From assembly GCA_910583895.1 (NCBI GenBank), contig CAJTYJ010000025.1, forward strand, positions 1 through 52,379: DNA of 52,379 nucleotides, in the 5' to 3' direction. Position numbers and translations under genes: made by a program. The DNA is from an uncultured Lachnospiraceae bacterium (GTDB lineage: Bacteria; Bacillota; Clostridia; Lachnospirales; Lachnospiraceae). Below are positions 26,119-35,062 of this stretch, one piece after another (within the stretch, counting starts at the first letter, position 1; each line of letters begins with the position of its first letter). The notes below the pieces were generated by a model. That model was not told the DNA's origin. It was given only the letters and a program-made list of their open reading frames with translations, and searched no databases.

Positions 26119-26339
26119 ACGGTAGCCTCCTTTACTTCAGATGTGTTTTTTGGTATTTCCTCTGTCCTTCAGACTGCACCGGTAAAAATGCCCCCTCGAA
26201 ACAGATTCTGCACTTCTCACCTGAGAACTTCGACCATTCTGCAGGCATATTCATGATAATGATGCAAACGGATATTTCTTCGTCGTGTATGGTCTGTTTC
26301 CTGCGCAATCTTGTACTGCAGGGCAGTCAGAACTCTGCG

Positions 26340-27914
26340 TCAGACCACCGTAATATGCGCCAGATCAAACAGAATCTCTTTTTTCAGTCCTTCCGGAATC
26401 ACAGGCTTTGCAAACTCTAAAATCCGGATGATCTCATCTGCCTGACTCCTTTTGATCCTGGCATAGACACTTCGGTGGCGGACTGCGCTGTGAAGGAACA
26501 TCTGCATCTGGTCTGAACAGTCACAAGGACGGTACAGCCGCAAAAGCCAGGGAAGCCGTTCCCAGGAAGGCTCCCGTGCAAGAAGCTTCAGCAGGTGCTT
26601 TTTTGCATGGTCGCTGCCGCAGTCCTGATACGCCTGGTACAGTTGTTCGGATCCATAATAAATATTGCTTCTTACGATGGCTTCATATGCCGTTTTGGAG
26701 ATCCCGGGATCCAGATCTTTTACATACATCCAGTAATGGTCGTCAAGTCCAGCCGCTCCCAGGCTGCTCAGCGCTTTCATGGCATTTTTTAAAAGCCTCG
26801 GTTCTTTAGATGACAGGTATCCGGTCAGTAATGGTATCTCTTTTTCGGTGCCGTTTTCTCCGATCCCCAGTATGGCTATGGCCTCTTTTGGCGTCTGAAG
26901 GCCGGCCCGGTAAAAAGAGACCAGATCAAAGTCTGTATGCTTCTGCAGTATATAGCAGGCATCGCTTCGGATGCTTTTCGCCGGATCCAGCAAATGTACT
27001 TCCAACCCCGGCCAGGCGCTGCCCAGCCGGTCATATTTCAGTTCCAGTGCCTTTCTCCGAACAATGGGACTCTTGTTTCTCAGATAGTGATCCACTTCCT
27101 CATGGGTGCATTCATAATTGGCAAGAATCAGACGGATGATGAGCATCTTTTCATTTCCGTTTTTCTCCCGTTCCAGAAGCAGGCCGGCGTCTTCTTTGGA
27201 GAGTATCTCCGGTTTCAGCAGAATCCGGTATAAAAATCTCTTTGTGACAGGAGGATACTCCCGGATTCGGTCCAGAGAGATCTGATCCAGATGGAGCAGA
27301 ATCTTCTCTCTCAGCTTTTTCTCAATCTCCTGCATCTGCTGCTTCGTATAACGTTCTCCCTTTTTCGTCTGGCTTAAAAAGGGCAGCATTTCCACTGCTG
27401 TATCGGTCCCGGCTCCATCCAGGCGGTGCGACAGGATCAGGTAGGCCCTGTCACGAACCTGCTCCACCCAGTCGTTCAGCCGAAGAGTCAGATAAGGAAA
27501 GGAGGCCTCATCATCCTCCAGTGCCTGCATGCACCGTTCTCTGAAATAGCCGTTTGGATGAAGCGTGCCAAGTCGAAGGACACTCAGCCAGACCTCCCGG
27601 CTGCTGATCTGATCCTGCATACCCATGGGAGAAATCTTCGTCCAGTCGATCGTCCACTCCATGGACGTATACTGCCGGAACTGACGGTCAAGCCGGATGA
27701 TCTTCGGCGCATCCAGGGAACTCATATAAGCATGCACTGCTTTTGCCGCCAGGTTTGAAAGCTCCCGGTCCTGGGACAGAACCACAGGATACAGGGCAGC
27801 CAGATGATGCTCTTTTCCATATTTGAGAGCTTCCATGTGAGCGCGGGTGCTTTCATAAAGAGCATTCTTAACATCTGTCTGCCCGTTCTTACACTTCCAG
27901 GCTGAAAATAACAT
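26340..27914 (-). CDS. HEAT-repeat protein
   Basis: This 524-residue protein is alpha-helical with several HEAT-like helix pairs (ELSNLAAKAVHAYMSSL, YFRERCMQALEDDEA, IVRRKALELKYDRLGS, RLLKNAMKALSSLGAAG). There is no signal peptide; the first residues MLFSAWKCKNGQTD could insert weakly into a membrane. HEAT proteins act as scaffolds or as phycobilin-lyase-like and PBS-type helpers in other bacteria, and none of these roles can be shown here. The start at 27914 follows CGGAGG. It is monocistronic and convergent with nothing; the coiled-coil gene lies downstream on the same strand. Confidence 0.75.
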   Translation of the reverse strand: MLFSAWKCKNGQTDVKNALYESTRAHMEALKYGKEHHLAALYPVVLSQDRELSNLAAKAVHAYMSSLDAPKIIRLDRQFRQYTSMEWTIDWTKISPMGMQDQISSREVWLSVLRLGTLHPNGYFRERCMQALEDDEASFPYLTLRLNDWVEQVRDRAYLILSHRLDGAGTDTAVEMLPFLSQTKKGERYTKQQMQEIEKKLREKILLHLDQISLDRIREYPPVTKRFLYRILLKPEILSKEDAGLLLEREKNGNEKMLIIRLILANYECTHEEVDHYLRNKSPIVRRKALELKYDRLGSAWPGLEVHLLDPAKSIRSDACYILQKHTDFDLVSFYRAGLQTPKEAIAILGIGENGTEKEIPLLTGYLSSKEPRLLKNAMKALSSLGAAGLDDHYWMYVKDLDPGISKTAYEAIVRSNIYYGSEQLYQAYQDCGSDHAKKHLLKLLAREPSWERLPWLLRLYRPCDCSDQMQMFLHSAVRHRSVYARIKRSQADEIIRILEFAKPVIPEGLKKEILFDLAHITVV

Positions 27915-28002
27915 ACTTCATACCTCCGTTGCTTCGAGTTTCGCAACTCTCCTGCCAAGCCTCCCGGGGCCGGTCCGGTGCGCTGCTTTTTTCATAAATC
28001 AT

Positions 28003-28539
28003 TTGACACTACTGCTTTCATTATATCGGGCTGTTCGTGAAATGGCAACGGAATCTCTGGCAAAGTCATCCCAGGAATTTCATTTGATTTTTCCCTGTCC
28101 GTTGTCTATCATACAGGCAGGATATCTCTACATCCCTGCCAGGGCCAACCATGCCATGGGCTCTTTAAGCACCTATCCCTTCCCCCTCTTTTTTGAAGAA
28201 TGGGGACTAGAAAAGGAAAATGTGTCTCAGAGCTGGGACAACAAGGGGGATATCATTGTGGGCAATGATGTATGGATCGGCTTCGAGGCCGTGATTCTCG
28301 CCGGCGTCACCATCGGCGACGGCGCCGTTGTCGGAGCCCGGGCGGTCGTGACGAAGGATGTTCCACCCTACACCATTGTGGGCGGCGTTCCCGCCAGGCC
28401 GATCCGAAAGCGGTTCGATGAATGTACCGTCTCTGCGCTTCTTTCTATCCAGTGGTGGAACTGGCCGGAGCACAGAATTGCCAAAAATGTCAAAGCCATC
28501 CAGTCCGGATGCATCACACAACTTATGGAGGATGAATAG
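28003..28539 (+). pseudogene. CatB/Vat-type xenobiotic acetyltransferase, N-terminally degraded
   Basis: The C-terminal 130 residues are a clear CatB/Vat (chloramphenicol or streptogramin A O-acetyltransferase) left-handed beta-helix: ARANHAMGSLSTYPFPLFF, IIVGNDVWIG, VTIGDGAVVGARAVVTKD and IQWWNWPE. The active His is in ANHAM. The usual first 60-70 residues (the region with the GDYTYY and FCSIA motifs) are missing and replaced by unrelated sequence, and the frame can only begin at TTG 28003 or ATG 28042, neither with a ribosome binding site. This is probably a remnant. A short direct repeat, AGATGTGTACCAGATTT, follows the stop at 28538 and recurs at 28602. Confidence 0.7.
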
Positions 28540-28735
28540 ATGTGTACCAGATTTAAAATCAACGATTTTAGCAGGCATTTCAAAGCAAATGGAGATTAAC
28601 AGATGTGTACCAGATTTGTCTGGCATGGAACTTGCAGCACTGCAGAGCAGCGGGGTATTTGACCCTCGCGGCAGTCGCCAAATGTCTGCAAGCAGCCACT
28701 TGGCTCGTTGCTCACGGGAATAAATAACATCCAAA

Positions 28736-28765
28736 TGCAATCTTTTCCACATTTCCCCCGTCTAA
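28736..28765 (+). promoter_or_regulatory. ECF-type promoter of the sigma/anti-sigma operon
   Basis: TGCAATC (28736-28742) and CGTCTAA (28759-28765) are separated by 16 bases. The CGTC -10 and TGmAAC-like -35 are the known form of ECF-recognised promoters of the SigM/SigV/SigX type, so the sigma factor probably drives its own operon. It lies 54 bases before the sigma gene. Confidence 0.7.
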
Positions 28766-28819
28766 TAAGTGTAATATAACATCGGCCGACAAATTCCACA
28801 CAGAAAGGAGGGAGCCAGG

Positions 28820-29326
28820 GTGGAACTTCTTGTGAAGAAAGCACAGCGGGGCGACGCCGAGGCTTTCATAGCACTGATTGAAGAAAACAAACAGAGTATG
28901 TACAAAGTTGCCAGAGGGTTTCTGAAAAATGATGAGGACATCGCAGATGCCATAGCAGAAACAGTTCTGGACTGTTATGAAAAGATCCGCACCTTAAGAG
29001 AATGTTCGTATTTTAAGACCTGGATGATCCGGATTCTGATCAACAACTGCAAGGATCTGCTGAGGCAGCGAAAAGGAGATGTCTCCATGGAAACAGCACC
29101 GGAAACGGCAGACCCAAAGCAGAAAGATCAGGAGGACCTGCAAAGTTTTCGGGAACTGGTGTCTCCTCTTAAGGAGAAGGATCAAAGCATCTTCACGCTG
29201 TACTATGTGTATGGGCTGAAAATCAAGGAGATTGCAGCCTGTATGGAAATGAAGGAAAATACGGTCACCTCCCGGCTGAAACGGGGGCGGGAGACGCTCC
29301 GCCGGGAAATCACCACAGCACATTAG
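28820..29326 (+). CDS. ECF RNA polymerase sigma factor
   Basis: This 168-residue sigma-70 family protein has region 2 (AFIALIEENKQSMYKVARGFLKNDEDIADAIAE, residues 15-50, split here for clarity) and region 4 (DQSIFTLYYVYGLKIKEIAACMEMKENTV, residues 120-150), with the helix-turn-helix KIKEIAACMEM and RLKRGRETL. No sigma region 3 is present, as in ECF factors. It uses a GTG start at 28820 after GGAGGGAGCCAGG. The following gene is its membrane anti-sigma factor, 17 bases downstream. The ECF-type promoter upstream fits autoregulation, as with SigV. Confidence 0.9.
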   Translation: MELLVKKAQRGDAEAFIALIEENKQSMYKVARGFLKNDEDIADAIAETVLDCYEKIRTLRECSYFKTWMIRILINNCKDLLRQRKGDVSMETAPETADPKQKDQEDLQSFRELVSPLKEKDQSIFTLYYVYGLKIKEIAACMEMKENTVTSRLKRGRETLRREITTAH

Positions 29327-29343
29327 AAAGGGGATCTATAAAA

Positions 29344-30756
29344 ATGGAGAAAAGAATGGAGGAAAAACTTCCCCAGGTGGTGGAAGACAGACTTTTAGAA
29401 GCTTATGAAAAAATTCGGGAAGGGAAAGCAGCACAGAGGAACCCGGAAAAAACAAAGAAGAACTTCCGCTGTCAGAAATGGACCGGTGTGGCCGCAGCCT
29501 GCGCCGTGCTGGCCGTCTGTTCCATCGGAGCCATTGCCGCCACATCCTATTTTCAAAAAGAGATGCAGCAGGAGTCTGGAAAAACAGCCTACGAATTCTC
29601 TCTGAATTATGAACTCATCCCCGGAGAATATGAAGTAACTCCTTCTTATCTCCCGGAGGGTTTCAAAGATCAGGGCGATGGAAAATATGATGGCGGAGAC
29701 GGACTTGGCATCACGATCATGCCCATCTACACCACGGCAGAACTGGACAAACTGGACAGCGAGCTTTCCCTCTCAGGCAAGATTGACGAGGTGAAACACA
29801 CCATCTTAAGCGGCATGGAAGCAGATGTGATCACCTACCAGGATGCCGAAAAATATCAGACGCCCACAGAAATCTACCTGTTCAACCCCGCCGAAGGCTG
29901 TGTGATCCACTTATACGCCTGCCATACTGTGAAATCAGACGAACTTCTGAAATTCGCGGACAGCCTGACGGTAAAACGGGTGGGCGACGGCGCTTTTGAG
30001 ACCGCCGAAGAAAAAGAAGCGCGGGAACAGGAAGAAACCCGTCAAAGACAGCTGAATAAGGACAGCCAGAGCACCATGGAACAGCTACTCCAGGCGGGCA
30101 TCCCGGAAGAAAAACTTCTGAAGGTCGGGGATGAGCTGAAAAGTGCAGACGGCAAAGAAGGCTATACGGTGCTGCGTTATGAGTTTCTGGACCGCATCGA
30201 TGGATTTGAGCAGGAAAACTTCTTTGATTATTCCAGATTTGACGGCTGGCTTTTAGAAGACGGGTCACTCAAGCCTTATACCCGACTGCACTATGACCAA
30301 AGCGGAGAAATCCTGGCGGAAGAACAAACCGAGCAGCGCTTCCTCCGGGTGGATATCAAAGCGCACCGCTATGAAGGCAGCACCTGGGAAGAAGTACCTC
30401 TTGATTTTCAGCTTGTCTATGTGGACAAAAAGCCGGATGGAGGCCTGACCTGGTCCACCGAATGGTATGGCTCTGTTCCGCAGGAAAACTACTTCCTGCA
30501 GATGGACCATTCAGCCGTCTACCTGGATCAGGCCACAAACCGGGCCCCGGACGTCCGAAGCTCCTACTTTTTCCACCCCATGGAAGTCGGAGAGGATCTT
30601 ACCTACACACTGCTGTTCGTGGTGGACAAAGACCGGCAGGACCACTTTGTTCTGGCCCCCACAGGAGCCAATACAAGTTTCCAGCAGACCGAAAGTGAGA
30701 GCGCTGAGCAGATTTTAAATGAACTGGAAGGATACATTCAGCTACAGGAACCATAA
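29344..30756 (+). CDS. membrane anti-sigma factor with large extracytoplasmic domain
   Basis: This 470-residue protein has a cytoplasmic N-terminus of about 45 residues, one membrane segment at residues 47-67 (TGVAAACAVLAVCSIGAIAA) and a large extracytoplasmic part. The organisation and position next to an ECF sigma gene fit an RsiV/RsiX-like anti-sigma factor that holds the sigma factor until an outer signal or protease releases it. The outer part contains a DUF4367-like stretch (ITIMPIYTTAELDKLD...TPTEIYLFNPAEGCVIHLYA). The signal is unknown. A terminator follows at 30769. Confidence 0.85.
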   Translation: MEKRMEEKLPQVVEDRLLEAYEKIREGKAAQRNPEKTKKNFRCQKWTGVAAACAVLAVCSIGAIAATSYFQKEMQQESGKTAYEFSLNYELIPGEYEVTPSYLPEGFKDQGDGKYDGGDGLGITIMPIYTTAELDKLDSELSLSGKIDEVKHTILSGMEADVITYQDAEKYQTPTEIYLFNPAEGCVIHLYACHTVKSDELLKFADSLTVKRVGDGAFETAEEKEAREQEETRQRQLNKDSQSTMEQLLQAGIPEEKLLKVGDELKSADGKEGYTVLRYEFLDRIDGFEQENFFDYSRFDGWLLEDGSLKPYTRLHYDQSGEILAEEQTEQRFLRVDIKAHRYEGSTWEEVPLDFQLVYVDKKPDGGLTWSTEWYGSVPQENYFLQMDHSAVYLDQATNRAPDVRSSYFFHPMEVGEDLTYTLLFVVDKDRQDHFVLAPTGANTSFQQTESESAEQILNELEGYIQLQEP

Positions 30757-30768
30757 AGGAAACAATCG

Positions 30769-30804
30769 GGCTTTCGTATTTGTGTGCGAAAGCCTAATTT
30801 TGTA
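30769..30804 (+). terminator. intrinsic terminator of the sigma/anti-sigma operon
   Basis: GGCTTTCG (30769-30776) and CGAAAGCC (30787-30794) form a perfect 8-bp stem with a 10-base loop, followed by TAATTTTG. It lies 13 bases after the anti-sigma stop. Confidence 0.85.
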
Positions 30805-30877
30805 TACAAAATACACAAAAATTACCTCCTGAATTTGTTAATATTCCACAAATATTTTCTAATAACTAAAATTATAC

Positions 30878-30906
30878 TTACAATTTTTTTGAAAATTTGA
30901 TATAAT
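30878..30906 (+). promoter_or_regulatory. promoter of the carD gene
   Basis: TTACAA (30878-30883) and TATAAT (30901-30906) are separated by 17 bases in an AT-rich stretch. Transcription would begin near 30913, giving a leader of about 150 bases before the CarD start. Confidence 0.65.
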
Positions 30907-30912
30907 CTACTT

Positions 30913-31061
30913 ATATTAAGGGGAAATGTCTGAAAAATCACAGCTAAGGGATAAGAGTATACGAAAGAACCGGCATGTTCACTGAAGCATGCGGTTTTTT
31001 TTCATGACATAAAAACCAGTCAACGCCCCAAAAAGGGCTCAAATCAGGAGGTTTTAGGAGT
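30913..31061 (+). promoter_or_regulatory. structured leader of the carD gene with attenuator-like hairpin
   Basis: After a 55-base segment with no assigned fold, AACCGGCATG (30969-30978) pairs with CATGCGGTT (30988-30996), with one bulged base, and is followed by eight T. This is a terminator inside the leader, 60 bases before the CarD start. A smaller hairpin GCCC/GGGC (31025-31038) follows, then AGGAGG. The arrangement (promoter, leader, terminator, gene) fits attenuation or a riboswitch, but no known riboswitch consensus was recognised. Confidence 0.6.
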
Positions 31062-31586
31062 ATGTTTGAAAAAGGTGAATACATCATCTACGGACGAAGC
31101 GGTATCTGCAAAGTGGAAGAAATCTCTCATCTGAATATCGCAGGCGCCGACAAAAAAAGACTGTACTATGTGCTGGCTCCTTTGAATATTAAGGGGAGCC
31201 GGGTGTACTTCCCGGTAGACAAAAAGGATGCGGTAGCCAGAAAAGTAATCACAGAGCAGGAAGCCTGGGCTCTCTTAGATGAGATTCCGGATATCCAGGA
31301 GATCTGGATCACCAACGAAAAGCTCCGGGAGGAAAGTTATAAGCAGGCGCTGAATTCCGGTGATTACCGTCAGTGGGTCGCCATTATCAAGACCCTGTAC
31401 CAGAGGAAAAAAATCAGAATCTCCCAGGGCAAAAAAATTGGTGCCACCGATGAGCGTTATCTGAAGCTGACCGAGGACGCACTTTACGGAGAACTGGCCT
31501 TTGTAATGGGCAAGAACAAAAATGAGATGGCGCCCTTTATTGTTCATTATATGGAAGAGCGGGAGAAAAAGAAAGTTTCGAATTGA
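31062..31586 (+). CDS. CarD-family transcriptional regulator
   Basis: This 174-residue protein has the N-terminal RNA polymerase-interacting Tudor-like domain seen in CarD/CdnL (EKGEYIIYGRSGICKVEEIS, KRLYYVLAPLN, VYFPVDK, residues 3-70) and an alpha-helical C-terminal domain. CarD proteins bind the RNA polymerase beta subunit and stabilise the open promoter complex. In Clostridia many small CarD-like proteins exist whose specific targets are unknown. The ATG at 31062 has two AGGAG/GGAG sites upstream. The gene is single, and a long structured leader precedes it. Confidence 0.88.
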   Translation: MFEKGEYIIYGRSGICKVEEISHLNIAGADKKRLYYVLAPLNIKGSRVYFPVDKKDAVARKVITEQEAWALLDEIPDIQEIWITNEKLREESYKQALNSGDYRQWVAIIKTLYQRKKIRISQGKKIGATDERYLKLTEDALYGELAFVMGKNKNEMAPFIVHYMEEREKKKVSN

Positions 31587-31725
31587 CTTCTCTGTCTGGG
31601 TCGGGGCAGACGAAACAGACACCCGGACCGGGCCTCCTTATCTTCCATCCCATCAAAAGCTGTAACATTTCCCCCATGCGCGAATACCGTAATATAAGAG
31701 TTTTTACGGAACAGGAGTCCTTTGT

Positions 31726-31968
31726 ATGGAGCATCCCTGTAATCTCAGCCAGCTGTCCCCCGGAGAAAAGGGGGAAGTTCTGACGCTTCAGACTGCCGGC
31801 GCCATGCGAAGGCGTCTTCTGGATCTGGGGCTGGCAGAGCACACCGAAGTCATGTGCCTTGGTCAAAGCCCCTTAGGCGATCCCAAAGCCTATCTGATCC
31901 GGGGAGCGGTCATCGCCATCCGGGCCATAGACAGCCGGAAGATCCTGATCAGCCGCAAGCAGCCATAA
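31726..31968 (+). CDS. feoA: ferrous iron transport protein A
   Basis: This 80-residue protein is a FeoA SH3-like domain: LSQLSPGEKGEVLTLQ at the start, MRRRLLDLGL in the middle and YLIRGAVIAIR at the end are family signatures. FeoA assists FeoB, probably by controlling its GTPase. It lies nine bases upstream of feoB. AGGAG precedes the start. The 139 bases upstream contain no recognised Fur or DtxR box, though iron control is expected. Confidence 0.92.
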   Translation: MEHPCNLSQLSPGEKGEVLTLQTAGAMRRRLLDLGLAEHTEVMCLGQSPLGDPKAYLIRGAVIAIRAIDSRKILISRKQP

Positions 31969-31977
31969 GGAGCATCC

Positions 31978-34128
31978 ATGGGTCTTACCAATCAATCCAC
32001 CGGAGCCAGCGCCCTGGACTTCGGTCTCATCATTCACAGACAGACTCCCAATGACAAAGTCATTGCCCTCGCCGGCAATCCCAACGTAGGCAAAAGCACT
32101 ATCTTCAACAACCTGACCGGTATGCATCAGCACACAGGCAACTGGCCCGGCAAGACCGTCACAAACGCCCAGGGCCGGTGCACTGCCTGCGGGCAATCCT
32201 TAATCCTGGTGGACATTCCCGGCACCTATTCTTTGATGGCTCACTCTCCGGAGGAAGAAGTAGCCCGGAATTTTCTCTGCTCCGGACAGCCGGACGCCAT
32301 CGTGGTAGTCTGCGACGCCTCCTGCCTGGAGCGAAACCTGAATCTGGTCCTCCAGACTCTGGAAATCTCTTCCCAGGTAGTCCTGTGCATCAATCTCATG
32401 GACGAAGCACGCAAAAAGGGAATCCATATCAACCACCAGCTTCTCTCTCAAGAACTTGGAATCCCCGTGGTTCCAACAGTGGCAAGAGATCAAAAAAGCC
32501 TGAAGGCTCTGTGCCGTGCCGTCGGACAGATCACCGGTCTTCCCAGAGAACACCAGATCCCCGTCATCTACCCGGAACCGGTAGAAAAAGCGCTCTCCCT
32601 CCTGGTTCCGATCCTTGCCAAAAAAAACAGGGATACTCTGAATCCCCGATGGCTCGCCCTGCGTCTTCTGGATATGGAAGAATCCCAGGCCTGCAAAATC
32701 ATACCCTGTCTGGATTCCGCGATTCTGGAAGACCCGGACGTAAAAGCTGCCCGTCAAAAAGCCCTCACTTTACTGAAAGAGGAAGGCATCCCACCCGAAG
32801 TCCTTCAAGACTGGATCACCACCACTTTGATCCGCAAAGCAGAAGCACTCAGCAAAGAATCCGTCCGGTATGAGCAGCCTCCCTACCAGTTCCGTGACTG
32901 GAAACTGGACCGGATTCTGACCGGGCGGCTGATCGGCTATCCGGCTATGGTCGTTCTGCTGGCGTTCCTGCTGTGGCTGACCATCACAGGCGCCAACTAT
33001 CCTTCCCGTGTTCTCTCGGACTTTTTCTCCTGGGGCCAGGAACATCTGACGACCTTTTTTCTGTGGATCAAAGCCCCAAAATGGCTTTACAGCCTGCTGG
33101 TTCTTGGCGTCTACCGAGTCGTCACCTGGGTGATCGCCGTCATGCTTCCGCCCATGGCCATCTTCTTTCCGCTTTTCACCCTTCTGGAAGATATCGGCTA
33201 TCTTCCGAGGCTGGCTTACAATCTGGATAAACCCTTCCACTGCTGCCATGCCTGCGGCAAACAGGCCCTGTGTATGGCCATGGGATTTGGCTGCAATGCC
33301 GCCGGAGTCACCGGCTGCCGGATCATTGACTCTCCCAGAGAACGCCTGCTGGCCATCCTGACCAACAGCTTCGTTCCCTGTAACGGAAGATTTCCCACCC
33401 TGATCGCCATGATCACCCTCTTTTTTGCCGAAACAGCAGGCGGCATCCCAAGTTCTGTTCAGTCCGCTTTCCTTTTAACCCTGATCCTCCTTCTGGGAAT
33501 TGGTATGACCTTTGTCGTCACCTGGCTTTTGTCTGTAACCCTGCTAAAAGGTGTGCCCTCTGCCTTTACTCTGGAGCTCCCTCCTTACCGAAAGCCCCAG
33601 TTCGGATCCGTGCTCATCCGGTCCGTCTTTGACCGTACTTTGTTTGTGCTGGGCCGGGCAGCCGCCGTAGCCGTGCCGGCAGGATTTCTCATCTGGATCA
33701 TGGCCAATGTATCCTTCGGAGGGCAGAATCTCCTTCACCTGTGCGCTTCCCGCCTGGATTCCTTCGCAGGACTTCTGGGACTGGACGGTGTGATTTTGAT
33801 GGCTTTTGTTCTGGGCTTCCCCGCCAATGAGATCGTCATGCCCATCATACTCATGGCCTATCTGGCCCAGGGAACTTTAATCGAGATGGAAGCCGGAAGT
33901 TTTGCATCCATGAAGCTTTTGCTCCTCTCCCATGGCTGGACCTGGAAGACCGCTGTGAGCCTCATCCTGTTCTCTTTGTTCCACTGGCCCTGCTCCACTA
34001 CTTTGCTGACCATACACAAAGAAACCAAAAGCCTGCGGTATACCCTGCTGGCTGCCCTTCTGCCAACGGCTGCCGGCATCCTGCTCTGCACGCTTTTTAC
34101 CGGATTCTGCCGGATTTTCTCTCTGTAG
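31978..34128 (+). CDS. feoB: ferrous iron transporter B
   Basis: This 716-residue protein imports Fe(II). The G domain has GNPNVGKS at residues 33-40, DIPGTYS at residues 79-85 and NLMDE for base recognition. About eight membrane segments follow from residue 320, with the gate motifs CHACGKQALCMAMGFGCNAAG and FVPCNGRFPTL, the Cys residues of which are part of the metal pathway. AGGAG lies upstream of the start. The first 25 residues carry an unusual extension before the G domain. It is a standard feoAB operon, with the flavoprotein gene converging on its end 25 bases away. Confidence 0.95.
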   Translation: MGLTNQSTGASALDFGLIIHRQTPNDKVIALAGNPNVGKSTIFNNLTGMHQHTGNWPGKTVTNAQGRCTACGQSLILVDIPGTYSLMAHSPEEEVARNFLCSGQPDAIVVVCDASCLERNLNLVLQTLEISSQVVLCINLMDEARKKGIHINHQLLSQELGIPVVPTVARDQKSLKALCRAVGQITGLPREHQIPVIYPEPVEKALSLLVPILAKKNRDTLNPRWLALRLLDMEESQACKIIPCLDSAILEDPDVKAARQKALTLLKEEGIPPEVLQDWITTTLIRKAEALSKESVRYEQPPYQFRDWKLDRILTGRLIGYPAMVVLLAFLLWLTITGANYPSRVLSDFFSWGQEHLTTFFLWIKAPKWLYSLLVLGVYRVVTWVIAVMLPPMAIFFPLFTLLEDIGYLPRLAYNLDKPFHCCHACGKQALCMAMGFGCNAAGVTGCRIIDSPRERLLAILTNSFVPCNGRFPTLIAMITLFFAETAGGIPSSVQSAFLLTLILLLGIGMTFVVTWLLSVTLLKGVPSAFTLELPPYRKPQFGSVLIRSVFDRTLFVLGRAAAVAVPAGFLIWIMANVSFGGQNLLHLCASRLDSFAGLLGLDGVILMAFVLGFPANEIVMPIILMAYLAQGTLIEMEAGSFASMKLLLLSHGWTWKTAVSLILFSLFHWPCSTTLLTIHKETKSLRYTLLAALLPTAAGILLCTLFTGFCRIFSL

Positions 34129-34153
34129 GTATGGGGGTTCTGAAAAGGCGAAT

Positions 34154-35062
34154 TTATACATCGTCTTCTGCTCTGCAGGCGGCAAGGGCAGCCACTGCTC
34201 CATCTGCTGCCGCGGTCGCAAGCTGCCGGACTTCCTTGGTCCGGCAGTCCCCCGCAGCAAAGATGCCTTCTGCGCTGGTTCTGCAGTCCTCAAGTGCCTG
34301 AATGTAGCCGTTTTCATCCAGATTGACCAGACTGGAAAATGCATGGTTGTCCGGTATCTGGCCGATGGCAATAAACAGTCCGGCCACCGGAAGAATCTGT
34401 TCCTCTTTTGTATCTGTCCGCCGGACAGCGACAAAAGCAAGACGTTCTTCTCCTTCCAGACCAACTACCTCACTGTCCAAAACCAGATGTACGTTCTCCT
34501 TTTTCCTGAGCTTCTGCAAAAGTCTGTCCTCCCCCCGGAAATGTTTCCTTCTGTGAATCAGATACACACTTCTGCAAATTCCGGCTAAAAATTGGGCGTC
34601 CTCCAAAGCCGTGTTGCCGCCTCCCACCACAGCCACATCCCTGCCGCGGTAAAAAGCGCCGTCACAGGCAGCACAGTAGGAGACCCCTTTTCCAATCAGC
34701 TCTTCTTCCCGGGCGATACCCAGATGCCGGTTTTTGGCTCCGGTTGCCAAAATCACTGCCTTCGCAGTATACTTCTGCCGGTTTGTAACGACTGTCTTTT
34801 CTTTTCCCTGTACCTCAATCTTATGCACCTTTTCATACCGAAATTCTGCCCCAAGCTCCGTGGCCTGCCGATAAAGATTTTCAGCAAACTCAAAGCCTGA
34901 GATTTGGGGAATCCCCGGATAGTTCTCCACTTCGGCAGCATTGACAATCTGTCCTCCGTATATATTTTCTTCCAGCAAAAGGACACGCCTGCCTGCCCGG
35001 CACCCATAGACAGCCGCCGTCAGCCCGGCAGTTCCCGCCCCGATGATCACAATCTCGTACAT
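34154..35062 (-). CDS. thioredoxin reductase-like FAD/NAD(P)-dependent oxidoreductase
   Basis: This 302-residue flavoprotein starts at the ATG at 35062 after AGGAGG; the longer frame to 35101 has no ribosome binding site. It has the FAD motif GAGTAGL near residue 9, the redox motif CAAC near residue 137 (SYCAACDGAF), the NAD(P) motif GGGNTA near residue 159, and the C-terminal FAD-binding GIFAAGDCRTK. Thioredoxin reductases usually have CATC or CAVC, and CAAC is within the family. In Clostridia many such proteins act with ferredoxin or with NrdH-like partners. The gene converges on feoB. No thioredoxin gene is adjacent. Confidence 0.9.
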   Translation of the reverse strand: MYEIVIIGAGTAGLTAAVYGCRAGRRVLLLEENIYGGQIVNAAEVENYPGIPQISGFEFAENLYRQATELGAEFRYEKVHKIEVQGKEKTVVTNRQKYTAKAVILATGAKNRHLGIAREEELIGKGVSYCAACDGAFYRGRDVAVVGGGNTALEDAQFLAGICRSVYLIHRRKHFRGEDRLLQKLRKKENVHLVLDSEVVGLEGEERLAFVAVRRTDTKEEQILPVAGLFIAIGQIPDNHAFSSLVNLDENGYIQALEDCRTSAEGIFAAGDCRTKEVRQLATAAADGAVAALAACRAEDDV

